The notes under the pieces: model-generated
Databases searched by the model: none
What the model was told of the DNA's origin: nothing
Seen by the model: the letters and a program-made list of their open reading frames with translations, nothing else
Program-made: the position numbers and the translations under genes
Source of the DNA: Thermaceae bacterium
Lineage (GTDB): Bacteria; Deinococcota; Deinococci; Deinococcales; Thermaceae
Direction of reading: 5' to 3'
DNA: 60,087 nucleotides
Assembly: GCA_015478585.1 (NCBI GenBank)
Contig: JADMIM010000011.1
Span: forward strand, 1 to 60,087
Part shown: in pieces, positions 9,085 to 17,949 of the stretch
Numbering within the stretch: position 1 is the first letter of the stretch
How the letters are laid out: each line of letters starts with the position of its first letter

Positions 9085-10133
9085 TGGCTGCGACTGCTCG
9101 AGCAACAGCCAGCGTAGGGGAGAAGCGCGAGACCTTCTGGACTAGCCGGCCTCTACGTCGTTTACGTCGTAACAAGCTGGCCTGGGTGGGTCTTACCTTG
9201 GTTATCCTTTTTACTATCCTCGCAGCCTTTGCTCCTTTATTGGCCCCACCACCTCTAATAGGCAACAACTGTCTACGCGACCTCGGGGTAAGCCAGCCTG
9301 CGGCGGTATATAACCCTCTGGGAAGTACCTTCTGGCGGGCAGTTCTGATTCCTCCGGCGAGTTGCTACCAGATTACCCGCATCAACTTTAAGCCCGAACC
9401 TTCGCCTCCTTTGCGCCCTATTCGCACCGATGCTGGCCCCGTACGGCCCCTTTTGGGCACGGCCAATGGCTACGATGTCTGGTATGGGCTGGTATGGGGA
9501 GCTCGTACAGCCTTCAAGCTGGCTATTACGGTGGTATTTTTCCAACTGCTCATCGGCATTACCCTAGGAGCAATATCAGGCTATTTTGGGGGCTGGATTG
9601 ACAACCTGCTTCAGCGCTTTATTGAGGTGATTCTTTCATTCCCTAGCCTGGTATTGGTGATTGTAATCACAGCTATCCTTGGCCCCAGCCTGACCAACGT
9701 GATGATCGCTTTTATCGCGGTTGGTTGGGCAGGATATGCCCGTATCGTACGTGGCGATGTCTTGAAGGTGCGAATCCTCGAATTTGTAGATGGAGCTAGG
9801 GCGCTGGGCGTTTCGGATTTGCGCCTGATTGTCCGCCACATCATCCCCAACGCCCTTACCACCATCACTGCCATCGCCGTGCTGGACTTGGGCTCACTGC
9901 CCCTGGCGGCGGCTGGGTTGTCGTTTTTAGGCATTGGCCTCCCGGTGGGCTTTGCCGACTGGGGCCAGCTCATCTCGTTCGCCAGAGCCTGGATTCAGGG
10001 TACGGCGGACAACCGGCTGGCCTACTGGTACGTATCGTTTTATCCAGCCCTCACCATCATCTTGTTTGGTCTGGGTTGGAACCTCTTGGGGAGCGCGGTG
10101 CGAGACGCGGTAGACCCCAGGGACAATGGATAA
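9084..10133 (+). CDS. Peptide-type ABC importer permease, DppC-like (first system)
   Basis: This 349-residue permease belongs to the DppC/OppC family. Its start overlaps the preceding stop (TGATG). The cytoplasmic N-terminus (to residue ~32) leads into the first helix. The region between about residues 55 and 135 is an unusually long periplasmic loop rich in proline, with two cysteines (NNCLRD and PASCYQ) that could form a disulfide; the second-system homologue (280 aa) lacks it. The EAA loop is GARALGVSDLRLIVRHIIPN. No ATPase genes follow, so this importer must use ATPases encoded elsewhere. Confidence 0.9.
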   Translation: MAATARATASVGEKRETFWTSRPLRRLRRNKLAWVGLTLVILFTILAAFAPLLAPPPLIGNNCLRDLGVSQPAAVYNPLGSTFWRAVLIPPASCYQITRINFKPEPSPPLRPIRTDAGPVRPLLGTANGYDVWYGLVWGARTAFKLAITVVFFQLLIGITLGAISGYFGGWIDNLLQRFIEVILSFPSLVLVIVITAILGPSLTNVMIAFIAVGWAGYARIVRGDVLKVRILEFVDGARALGVSDLRLIVRHIIPNALTTITAIAVLDLGSLPLAAAGLSFLGIGLPVGFADWGQLISFARAWIQGTADNRLAYWYVSFYPALTIILFGLGWNLLGSAVRDAVDPRDNG

Positions 10134-10165
10134 CCAAACTCGAGCCCATTTTAGTTTTGGTGTAG

Positions 10166-10197
10166 CCAGTGATGATAAAGTACCTTATCATCACTGG
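10166..10197. promoter_or_regulatory. Perfect 13-bp inverted repeat with 6-bp centre, dif-like site
   Basis: CCAGTGATGATAA-AGTACC-TTATCATCACTGG is a perfect palindrome whose inner part, ATAA-N6-TTAT, matches the general layout of bacterial dif sites (two 11-bp Xer arms around a 6-bp centre). It ends 19 bp before a Xer-type recombinase gene and just upstream of that gene's TATAAT box. It could be the recombinase's own target, an operator, or both. It has no T-run and so makes a poor terminator for the permease operon. Confidence 0.6.
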
Positions 10198-10200
10198 AGT

Positions 10201-10206
10201 TATAAT
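10201..10206 (+). promoter_or_regulatory. Consensus -10 box (TATAAT) of the recombinase gene
   Basis: TATAAT ends 10 nt before ATG 10217, placing transcription start within about 4 nt of the start codon. There is no Shine-Dalgarno sequence, so the message is probably leaderless, as is common in this phylum. The palindrome at 10166-10197 covers the -35 zone, so its occupant should affect transcription. Confidence 0.65.
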
Positions 10207-10216
10207 TTGAGCCGAA

Positions 10217-11236
10217 ATGCCAAATAAGCCAACTCCCCAGTCTCGAGCCAAGGCTACAAACTCCAGGCCTGCGTCCAGCCAGACCGACCTCGAGCTTTAC
10301 AAGGGCTCGCTGCTCGACCACGCCCGTCAGATCGCCGCTTTGTCCGAAGAACAGCTCAAGCGCAAGGCAGCCCTGGCCGCCGGTGAAAAAGATTTTCTGG
10401 GGCTTTGGGAGGTCGTGCTGGCATACTTGACCTTGTACGGCGAAAGCACCTTGCTCACCTCGAGCCACACCATACGCAGTTACCGCACCGGGGCACGGCA
10501 ATTCCTGGAGTATAGCGCCGAAAACGCCTGGAAGCTGCTGGCTCCGCGCCGCAACGACCCCCAGCTTTACGTGAACTACCTGCTGGGTTTGGGCAAAAGC
10601 ATCAACACCGTGGAAGCCCGCGTAGCGGCAGCTCGAATGCTATATAAAGCCCTGCGCTGGGCGGGTGTAACCGAGGCCGATCCTTTTGCCGATGTCAAGG
10701 TTCCCAAAGAGCGCACCAATCCCTGGGACAAAAGCGAGCCCTACAGTGACGAGGAGGTCGAGGCTATGCTCGAGTTTGCCGACCCCCAGGAACGGGTTTT
10801 GATTCTGGTCTTGGCCCACGGGGGTTTACGCATTAGTGAAGCCCTCGAGCTGGTTTGGGACGATTTGGACGAAGGCCGTAGGCGCATCCGAGTCAACAAA
10901 GGTAAAGGGCGCAAACAGCGGGTAGTCAGCATGAGTCGCTCACTGCTCGAGGCTATCCGGGGCTATCGCTCGAGCTTGGGCTTGCCCCAGGGCCAGTTGT
11001 TCAGCTTTAGAGGCCGTTCGGGTGCGGTCAAGCGCATGGATGCGATTATCCTTCAGTCGGGGGTACGCTTTCGCGGCTTCCACGCTTTTCGCAAGCACAG
11101 CGGAACCAAGCTGATGAGCCAAGTCAAAGATATCGCCCGTGTAGCCAAACATCTCGGTCATTCCGATACCAATGTGACCCGCACTTACGCCCAGCTTCCC
11201 ACCGATGACCTACGCGAGGCTCTAGATAACTGGTGA
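10217..11236 (+). CDS. xer: Xer-type tyrosine recombinase
   Basis: This 339-residue site-specific recombinase belongs to the XerC/XerD family. All catalytic residues are visible: R205 (HGGLRISEAL), K230 (GKGRKQR), H289 and R292 (FHAFRKHSG), H315 (LGHS) and nucleophile Y324 (TRTYAQL). The N-terminal SAM-like core-binding domain is about residues 65-155. A basic or polar extension of ~50 residues makes it longer than the usual ~300. It stands alone between two peptide-transport clusters. A dif-like palindrome lies 19 bp upstream, as in single-recombinase Xer systems where the target flanks the gene. Whether it serves chromosome dimer resolution or an integrative element is not settled. Confidence 0.88.
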   Translation: MPNKPTPQSRAKATNSRPASSQTDLELYKGSLLDHARQIAALSEEQLKRKAALAAGEKDFLGLWEVVLAYLTLYGESTLLTSSHTIRSYRTGARQFLEYSAENAWKLLAPRRNDPQLYVNYLLGLGKSINTVEARVAAARMLYKALRWAGVTEADPFADVKVPKERTNPWDKSEPYSDEEVEAMLEFADPQERVLILVLAHGGLRISEALELVWDDLDEGRRRIRVNKGKGRKQRVVSMSRSLLEAIRGYRSSLGLPQGQLFSFRGRSGAVKRMDAIILQSGVRFRGFHAFRKHSGTKLMSQVKDIARVAKHLGHSDTNVTRTYAQLPTDDLREALDNW

Positions 11237-11350
11237 TGACCCAACTCTCTTGGAGTACCCTCCCCCACTACGGTTTTCCCTACACTTGATTTAAGGCGTA
11301 TGCTGGACATACGGGTTGTTGCTGCACCCGATCCCTTCGAGGAGGTTTCC

Positions 11351-12883
11351 ATGCGTTTGGCAGTAAAAAAAGCCCTGGGACTTGCGGTTGGACTGGTTCT
11401 GGTTATTGCCGGTGTAAGCCTGGCTCAGGCAGATACCGTGAGCATTGCCCTTTCCGGTGATGCCATCACCATGAACCCCGCCGATACCAATGGTAATCTC
11501 GATTTCTCGATAGAGCGCGAGATGTATAACGGCTTGGTGGGTTTCGACAAAGACATGAAGCTGATGCCCGAACTGGCTACCTCCTGGACTTCCAATGCTC
11601 AGGCCAGCGAGTTTACCTTTGACCTACGCCAGGGGGTTAGCTTTCAAGACGGCACGCCTTTCAACGCGCAAGCCGTCAAAACCTATTTTGACTGGGTACG
11701 CGACCCCGCCAACCACTTCAAACGCTATAGCCTCTTCTCTATGATCAAGCAAATTGACATACTGAGCCCCTACAAAGTGCGCTTCATTCTGAGCAAACCT
11801 TTCGGGGCCATGATGTTCAACTTTGCCCACCCTGCGGCTCGCCTGGTGAGCCCAGCCGCTATCCAGAAGTACGGCGTGGGCGTGGCCCAGCATCCCGTAG
11901 GCAGCGGCCCCTTCGAGTTTGTAAGTTGGAAATCGGGGGAAGCCATTACCCTCAAGGCCTGGAGTGGCTACTGGGGTAGCAAAGCCGCAGCATCCACGCT
12001 GAAATTCCTCTTCGTACCCAACGCCGCAACTCGAGTCGCCATGTTGCAAAGCGGTGAGGTGCAGTTTGTGGATAGCTTGCCTCCCCAACTCATCTCGAGC
12101 CTGAAGGCTAACCCTAACTTCAAGGTGAGTGCCACACCCAGTATCTACGTGCGCTACCTGGCCCTCAATACCCAGACCAAGCCGTTTGACAACCCCCTGG
12201 TACGCCAAGCTATGAACTACGCAGTCAACAAAGAAGAGTTGCTCAAGGTGGTCGAACAAGGCTACGGACTTCCCCTGAGCGCCCCTGTTGCCAAGCAAGT
12301 ACAGGGCTATGCCGCCCAGACTCCCTACCCCTACGACCTTGCTAAAGCCAAAGAGCTGTTGACCAAAGCGGGTTACCCCAACGGGTTTACGGCCACAGTA
12401 ACCATGCTCAACACTACTACCTACCAAACCCTGGGGCAGGTCTTGCAGCAAATGTTGGGGCAAGTTGGTATTAAGCTTCAGCTCGAGCCCATGGAAGGCG
12501 GGGCCTTCCAGAGCGCAGTCTTCCAGCCCCTGGACAAAACCAAGGTACAGACCGTGCTGATTGGCTGGTCACCCTCTACTGGAGATGCCGACTGGGGCCT
12601 GCGTCCGTTGTTTGATAAAGCTTCTTGGCCACCTGCTCTCTTCAACCTGGCCTTCTACAACAACCCGCGGGTCAATAACCTGATTAGAGATGCCCTGACC
12701 ACCGCCAACCAGGGCCAGCGCGACCGCTTCTACGCTCAGGCCCAGCAGATCATCTGGCAGGATGCCCCCTGGGTGTTCTTGTATAGCCCCTACAACATCG
12801 CAGGTGAAGCCAGCCAGTTGCGCGGGGTTTTCTATATGCCCGACGGCACCATTGACGCTCAGGCCGCTAGTTTGGGGGGTTAG
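11351..12883 (+). CDS. Peptide-type ABC importer, substrate-binding protein (second system)
   Basis: This 510-residue SBP_bac_5 binding protein is the first gene of a second importer. GAGGAGGT before ATG 11351 fixes the start, leaving the signal peptide MRLAVKKALGLAVGLVLVIA. The mature part opens with SIALSGDAITMNPADTNGNLDF and contains MYNGLVGFDK, LATSWT and TFDLRQGVSFQDGTPFNA, typical of the DppA, GsiB or OppA group. Two permease genes follow, tightly spaced. The first-system protein is clearly a diverged paralogue, so the two probably bind different peptides. No ATPase gene is present. Confidence 0.88.
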   Translation: MRLAVKKALGLAVGLVLVIAGVSLAQADTVSIALSGDAITMNPADTNGNLDFSIEREMYNGLVGFDKDMKLMPELATSWTSNAQASEFTFDLRQGVSFQDGTPFNAQAVKTYFDWVRDPANHFKRYSLFSMIKQIDILSPYKVRFILSKPFGAMMFNFAHPAARLVSPAAIQKYGVGVAQHPVGSGPFEFVSWKSGEAITLKAWSGYWGSKAAASTLKFLFVPNAATRVAMLQSGEVQFVDSLPPQLISSLKANPNFKVSATPSIYVRYLALNTQTKPFDNPLVRQAMNYAVNKEELLKVVEQGYGLPLSAPVAKQVQGYAAQTPYPYDLAKAKELLTKAGYPNGFTATVTMLNTTTYQTLGQVLQQMLGQVGIKLQLEPMEGGAFQSAVFQPLDKTKVQTVLIGWSPSTGDADWGLRPLFDKASWPPALFNLAFYNNPRVNNLIRDALTTANQGQRDRFYAQAQQIIWQDAPWVFLYSPYNIAGEASQLRGVFYMPDGTIDAQAASLGG

Positions 12884-12911
12884 AGCATCCCGGCGGGAGG
12901 CTACAGAGTTC

Positions 12912-13832
12912 GTGCTGGCCTATATTCTGCGGCGGCTGCTCGAGGTCATTCCTACCTTGCTGGGGGTGGCTGTGGTGGTATTTCTGTTTATCCACGCCCT
13001 CCCCGGCGACCCAGCTCGCCTGGCCGCTGGCCCCGATGCCACCGTGCAGGAGGTTCAGCTTCTGCGGGAGCGCTTTGGTCTGGATAAACCGCTGGTGGTG
13101 CAGTTTGTCTACTTCCTGAATAACCTTGCCAGGGGCAACTTGGGCAACTCCTACCGCGACGGCAAGCCAGCCCTGCTATCGGTGATGAACCATTTCTCCC
13201 TGACTTTCTGGCTTTCGCTGATTGCTATCTTGCTGGCTGCCCTGGTCGGTATCCTGGTGGGCATAGCTGCGGCGGTCTACCGCAACTCTTGGCTCGACCT
13301 AGGCGCTACCACCCTTGCCGTAGGTGGCATCAGCGTGCCCTCGTTTTTTCTGGGGATGATCCTGATTTATTTGTTCGCGGTCAACCTGCGGATTTTCCCG
13401 GTGAGCGGGGGCCAGGGCTGGCGGGGGCTAGTGCTCCCAGCGCTTACCTTGGCTGCTGGGCCGCTAGGTACTATTGCCCGCTTTGCCCGCAGCAGCCTGC
13501 TCGAGGTGCTGGGTGAAGACTTCACCCGTACTGCTAGGGCCAAGGGACTCTCGAGCCCAGTGGTGGTTTTCAAGCACGCCCTACGCAATGCCCTGATCCC
13601 CGTGGTGACCATGACCGGCTTGCAGTTTGGTTTTTTGCTAGGTGGGGCGGTTGTGGTGGAATCGGTGTTTAACTATCCGGGTCTGGGTTGGTTGCTCATT
13701 CAGTCCATCAGTGCCCGCGATTATCCGGTGATCGAGGGATTATTGTTGGTTTTTGCGCTCGAGTTTGTGCTGGTCAACCTGCTGGTAGACCTGCTTTATG
13801 GGGTTCTTGACCCCCGGATTAGCTATGCATAG
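12912..13832 (+). CDS. Peptide-type ABC importer permease, DppB-like (second system)
   Basis: This 306-residue membrane permease belongs to the DppB/OppB family. The frame opens inside the binding-protein gene, but GGGAGG at 12895-12900 and homology to the first-system permease favour GTG 12912 (VLAYILRRLLEVIPTLLG). HALPGDPARLAAGP after the first helix is a family hallmark. The EAA loop reads ARAKGLSSPVVVFKHALRN. The last 8 bp overlap the next permease gene, indicating coupled translation. Confidence 0.9.
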   Translation: MLAYILRRLLEVIPTLLGVAVVVFLFIHALPGDPARLAAGPDATVQEVQLLRERFGLDKPLVVQFVYFLNNLARGNLGNSYRDGKPALLSVMNHFSLTFWLSLIAILLAALVGILVGIAAAVYRNSWLDLGATTLAVGGISVPSFFLGMILIYLFAVNLRIFPVSGGQGWRGLVLPALTLAAGPLGTIARFARSSLLEVLGEDFTRTARAKGLSSPVVVFKHALRNALIPVVTMTGLQFGFLLGGAVVVESVFNYPGLGWLLIQSISARDYPVIEGLLLVFALEFVLVNLLVDLLYGVLDPRISYA

Positions 13833-14667
13833 AACTGTTCGCAAAGGACTCTTTTGGAAATTCTTGCGCCATAAGAGCGGTAGCTTGGGCCTGGCTCTGA
13901 GCTTGGTTTTTCTGCTTATGGCTTTGTTCGGGCCTGGGTTGGCTCCCTACGACCCCAGTGCTGCTGATTACAGCCACACCCTCTCCGGCATTTCAACCCA
14001 ACACTGGCTGGGCACCGACAACTTTGGCCGCGACCTACTCAGCCGCACCTTGGTGGGTGCGCGATACTCGCTGGGCATCGGCATATTGGCAACTTTGATC
14101 GGAGCAGGGGTGGGAGGGGTTTGGGGGCTCTGGTCGGGGTATGCGGGTGGCTTCTGGGACAGCCTTTCTATGCGTCTGGTAGATGTACTGCTGGCCTTTC
14201 CTGGCTTGCTCCCGGCCATCGGATTGATTGCGATTACTGGGCCGGGGCTGTTGCCGGTCATTATGGCCTCAGCTTTTTTCAGCGTGCCCATCTTCGCCCG
14301 GCTGGTACGAGGCTCTACCTTGCAAATGAAGGAACGCGCCTATATCGAAGCGGCCCATGCTTTGGGAGCAGGCTCGAGGCGGGTAATGCGGGTACACCTA
14401 TTGCCCTCGGTACTGGCTCCAGTGCTGGTTTATGTAACCTTGCGCATCGGTACGGTAATGCTGATTGCCTCCTCGCTTTCTTTTTTGGGTCTGGGGGTGC
14501 AGCCGCCCACCCCCGAGTGGGGAGCCATGCTCTCCGATGCCCAGCTTTACCTGGCTACCGATCCTTTGTTGGCTATAGCCCCCGGTTTGGCGATCACCCT
14601 GACCGTGCTGGGACTTAACTTGTTAGGCGATGGGTTGCGCGATACCTTGGACCCCAAACTCAAATGA
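13825..14667 (+). CDS. Peptide-type ABC importer permease, DppC-like (second system)
   Basis: This 280-residue DppC/OppC-type permease has about six membrane segments. ATG 13825 (MHRTVRKGLFW) lies within the end of the upstream gene; the frame's earlier start at 13798 is less likely. The motifs LAPYDPSAADY and HWLGTDNFGRDLLSR are family signatures, and the EAA loop reads AAHALGAGSRRVMRVHLLPS. It is the last gene of the operon and is convergent with smc. The palindrome at 14703-14728 lies in the gap. Confidence 0.9.
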   Translation: MHRTVRKGLFWKFLRHKSGSLGLALSLVFLLMALFGPGLAPYDPSAADYSHTLSGISTQHWLGTDNFGRDLLSRTLVGARYSLGIGILATLIGAGVGGVWGLWSGYAGGFWDSLSMRLVDVLLAFPGLLPAIGLIAITGPGLLPVIMASAFFSVPIFARLVRGSTLQMKERAYIEAAHALGAGSRRVMRVHLLPSVLAPVLVYVTLRIGTVMLIASSLSFLGLGVQPPTPEWGAMLSDAQLYLATDPLLAIAPGLAITLTVLGLNLLGDGLRDTLDPKLK

Positions 14668-14702
14668 GTTGGACATCTATAACTACAGCCCAATGTGCTA
14701 GT

Positions 14703-14728
14703 TTTCACGATAAAAACTGTTCGTGAAA
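14703..14728. promoter_or_regulatory. Palindrome TTTCACGA-N10-TCGTGAAA, copy 2
   Basis: This copy has perfect 8-bp arms around TAAAAACTGT. It lies between the 3' ends of a permease gene and smc, where no promoter is expected. On the minus strand its centre (ACAGTTTTTA) resembles copies 1 and 3. It could act as a weak bidirectional terminator, but the exact 10-bp spacing shared with the two other copies suggests a protein-binding site. Confidence 0.6.
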
Positions 14729-14748
14729 TAAATATAAACAAAGCATCT

Positions 14749-17700
14749 TCAGGCCAAACTGCTTGTTTTTATGCTAAATATTTGTGATAAGCCTTTGTCA
14801 GCAGTAACCCCATACAGGGCATCACAGGCTTCCATAGTGCGCTTTTGGTGGGTTACTAAAATAAACTGGGTCTGGGCCGAGAAGTGCCGCAAAAATCGGC
14901 AGAAGCGCTGGATGTTAGCCTCGTCGAGGGGCGCATCTACCTCGTCCAAGACGGCGATTGGCAACCCTCCACCCTCTCCTACTTCGGAAAGGGCAAACAA
15001 AAAAGCCAGTGCGCCCATAGTGCGCTCGCCCATAGAAAGCAGCTCGAGGCTGATGGCGCGCTTGCCCGCAGGCTTAAGCACCAAATCCAAGCCGCTGGGG
15101 AGACGTTCGAGCTGCACTTCCGCACCCAACAAAGCTGCGGCATACTCGGTAAATTTCCCCTTGAATAGGTGATATTTGGCCTCGAGCCGCTGGTGGTACT
15201 CGGCCTCGACCAGGTCAAGCTCAATCTGGAGTTTGCCCACCGCCTGCTGGGCCTCGTCCAAGGCCGCCCGGAGTGCAGCGATTTCCGCCTCGAGTGCGGT
15301 GTACTCCCGCTCGGCCAGGTGGTTGACTGGCCCCAGGGCTTCCAGCCCGGCTTCGCTTTCACCCAGCAACCGTGCCAGGCTGCGAGAGGTGCCTTTTTCT
15401 AAGGCCCCTGGCGGAAGCTCGGAGAATTCGGTCTGCAAGGTCTCGATAGTGGCTTCACGGCGAGCTTGGGTCAGGTGCAGGGCCTCAAGGTCAGAAACGA
15501 TGGCATTGGTTCGGGCGATCAGTCTCGACTCTTCTTCAGAAAGCGAACGGGCGGTCTGCCGGGCGGTCTCCAGGGCTTTTTGCAAGGTTTCGAGCTCGAG
15601 ATGGGCCTGGGCCTGGTCGAGTTCGGACTTGCGGCTCAGCACCCCCGCCAATTTTGCGGCAAGCTGAGCTTGCTCGGCCTCGAGCTGGGTGTTTTTGCCT
15701 GCCAGTTCGGCTATTTGAAGCTGGGCTTCCTGGTAGCGCCGAAGGTCGTCATGGAAGCGTGCCCAAGCCAGCGCAGCTTCGCGGTTGGTAGCCCTTTGGG
15801 CTTGCAGTGCTTCGCGTTCGGCCCGCAGATTTTCCAATCCCTTGGCATCAGGGGCAGTCACCATAGTCGGAGCCTTGGGCTCGGATAGGCTGGTCTGAAA
15901 CGACAAATTGGCCCGTACCGCTTTAGCTTCAGCCTCGAGGTCGGTTTTGCGGCGGTGTAAGGTCTCCAGGCCCAGAGTTTGCAGCTCCTCCCGCAGGCTT
16001 GCGCTTTGCTGGCATATTTGCTGAGCCTGAGCCGCCAAGCCTTGGGCCTCGCGCTGAGTTTCCTGAAGGCGGTGGCGCAGGGCCAACATCTGACCCCCTT
16101 TTTGCACGCGCCCACCAGTGATGGCCCCGCTGGGTTCGAGCAGCTCACCCTCTAGGGTGACCATGCGCGGCACATCAGGCAAACGTTTGCGTAGGTTCAG
16201 AGCGGCCTCGAGGGTTTGCAGCACCAAAGCCTCGCCCAGTAGGATGACTACCGCCTCAGGGCAGGCGGGCAAACTGACTAACTCCTGCGCCAACCCCACC
16301 ACCCCGGCTTCCTTGGACCAGTCTCGCAATCTGCGCCCTGACCCCTTCAGCAAAGTGCGCGGTAAAAAAGTGGCCCGCCCACCCTGGCGCTTGAGATACT
16401 CCACGCCAGCCTGAGCCACACTCTCACTTTCACACAAAACCCACTGTAGTCGTGCGCCCAGAAGAGTTTCTAGAGCCAGGGCGAGTTGTGGGGCCACCTC
16501 GAGCAAATCGGCTACGATGCCAGTAATTCCAGCAATCCCGGCCTCCCTGGCCTTACGAGGCCCTTCGGCCAGGTCGGAGCCTGAGCTAAGGAGAGCCTGA
16601 AGCCGTCTGGCCTCGGCGCTGGCAGCCCCCGAGTCGCTGCTGAGCTGACCCTCCTGCTGGAGCAAAGCCTCGAGCTGAAGACGCAGTTGACCCTCGCGCA
16701 GTTGAGCCTCATGAAGCAAACCCGACACCTGCTCGAGCTGGGCCTCGATTTGCTGCTCCTTAGCTCGCAGCGATTCGGCTTGCTCCAGGGCCTGACGATA
16801 GGCAACCTGCTGCACCTCGAAAGCGGCCTGGGTTTGCAGGTAGCGCTCAAAGCTTTGTTGCGCCTGGCGTAGCATGGCTTCCTCGGTATTCAAGGTGGCC
16901 TCGAGTTCGCGCAGCCGTATATCGGCGGCGTGCTGCCAGGTAGCCTCTGGCTCCTCTACTGAGGGGTAGGTGGGCATCCCCACGCTTTGCAGGCGCACCT
17001 GGCGGGCCTGAATCTCGCTTGATTCGCGGCTCAGACGCTGCAATAAGTTTTGCAGCGCGTGGTGCTCCTGCTGGGCCAGGCGGGCTTCCCCCAGCAACTG
17101 CTCGGCCTGGCGCAAAGCCTCGCTGTAACTTTGCTGGGCGGCCTCGAGCCCCTGCAGAGCTTGCAGCTTTTGTTGCTCGAGCTGCTGGAGGCGGAGGGTA
17201 ATTTCGCCACGCTCGGCTTCGAGGCCCCCGGCCTTGGCACGAACCAATTTGGCCTCGGCATCAGCTTCCAAAATTCTCGCCGAAAGCAGGCTGCGGCGAA
17301 GCATTAGAACTCGAGCCGCCAGTTCGGCGGCCTCCCGCGCAGTCTGGGCTTGTTGGGCTTTGGTGCTCAGGGTTTGCTCGCGCTCAGACACCTCTGCCAG
17401 GCGGAGTTGAAACTCGCCCATAGTCGCCTCGAGGCGCTCCCGTGCAGTCTTGCTGGCTTGGGTCACAGCCCGTAGTCCGGCGGCTTCCTCGAGGTAAGCC
17501 AGCAGTACCTCTGGCCCAGCCTGCAATATCTGCCCCACCTCGCCCTGCCCCACCACCGCGTAACCGCTGCGGGAAAGTCCGGTTCCCAGCAAAGCCTGCT
17601 CAATCTGGCGCAGGCTGGCCCGAGCACCCCCTAAGCGCACCTCGGCCTCGCCACCGCGCTCCAGGCGACGGCTCAGAACCAGGCGCTTCGTACCATCCGA

Positions 17701-17949
17701 CAGCTCGAGCACGACCTCGGCAAACCCCAGCGGAGCCTTGCCGTCGGCCCCGTGAAACAGCAAGGACAAGGCCTCCTCACCGCGCAATTCTCTAGCTCTG
17801 GCTCCCACCACCCAGCGCAACGCCTCGACCAGATTGCTCTTGCCCGAACCATTGGGGCCGACAATCCCAAACACCCCTGCGCTAAAGTCCAGGGCAGTGC
17901 GCTCCCCGAAGGACTTGAACCCCTGCAGCATCAGCCGTTCAATCTTCAT
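14749..17949 (-). CDS. smc: Chromosome segregation protein SMC
   Basis: This 1,066-residue SMC ATPase compacts and separates replicated chromosomes with ScpA and ScpB (not in the window). The Walker A motif GPNGSGKS is at residues 31-38. Two long Q/E/L-rich coiled coils flank a hinge around residues 460-560 (GITGIVADLLEV..GARLQWVLCE). The Walker B motif VLDEVDAPLDE is near residue 1000 and the His loop is LVTHQKRT. The ABC signature near residue 968 reads LLSMGERTM where most SMCs have LSGGE. It is about 100 residues shorter than typical bacterial SMC. The start overlaps the upstream MazG-like gene by 11 bp. Confidence 0.95.
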   Translation of the reverse strand: MKIERLMLQGFKSFGERTALDFSAGVFGIVGPNGSGKSNLVEALRWVVGARARELRGEEALSLLFHGADGKAPLGFAEVVLELSDGTKRLVLSRRLERGGEAEVRLGGARASLRQIEQALLGTGLSRSGYAVVGQGEVGQILQAGPEVLLAYLEEAAGLRAVTQASKTARERLEATMGEFQLRLAEVSEREQTLSTKAQQAQTAREAAELAARVLMLRRSLLSARILEADAEAKLVRAKAGGLEAERGEITLRLQQLEQQKLQALQGLEAAQQSYSEALRQAEQLLGEARLAQQEHHALQNLLQRLSRESSEIQARQVRLQSVGMPTYPSVEEPEATWQHAADIRLRELEATLNTEEAMLRQAQQSFERYLQTQAAFEVQQVAYRQALEQAESLRAKEQQIEAQLEQVSGLLHEAQLREGQLRLQLEALLQQEGQLSSDSGAASAEARRLQALLSSGSDLAEGPRKAREAGIAGITGIVADLLEVAPQLALALETLLGARLQWVLCESESVAQAGVEYLKRQGGRATFLPRTLLKGSGRRLRDWSKEAGVVGLAQELVSLPACPEAVVILLGEALVLQTLEAALNLRKRLPDVPRMVTLEGELLEPSGAITGGRVQKGGQMLALRHRLQETQREAQGLAAQAQQICQQSASLREELQTLGLETLHRRKTDLEAEAKAVRANLSFQTSLSEPKAPTMVTAPDAKGLENLRAEREALQAQRATNREAALAWARFHDDLRRYQEAQLQIAELAGKNTQLEAEQAQLAAKLAGVLSRKSELDQAQAHLELETLQKALETARQTARSLSEEESRLIARTNAIVSDLEALHLTQARREATIETLQTEFSELPPGALEKGTSRSLARLLGESEAGLEALGPVNHLAEREYTALEAEIAALRAALDEAQQAVGKLQIELDLVEAEYHQRLEAKYHLFKGKFTEYAAALLGAEVQLERLPSGLDLVLKPAGKRAISLELLSMGERTMGALAFLFALSEVGEGGGLPIAVLDEVDAPLDEANIQRFCRFLRHFSAQTQFILVTHQKRTMEACDALYGVTADKGLSQIFSIKTSSLA

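Noticed and set aside
10166-10197. Plain terminator of the first peptide-transport operon
   Set aside because: The stem is long, but no T-run follows on the plus strand and it overlaps the promoter of the next gene; a protein or recombinase site explains it better, although some termination cannot be excluded.
14703-14728. Ordinary bidirectional terminator between a permease gene and smc
   Set aside because: The stem is A+T-rich with a 10-nt loop, and identical arms and spacing occur upstream of other genes, so a shared binding site is more likely.
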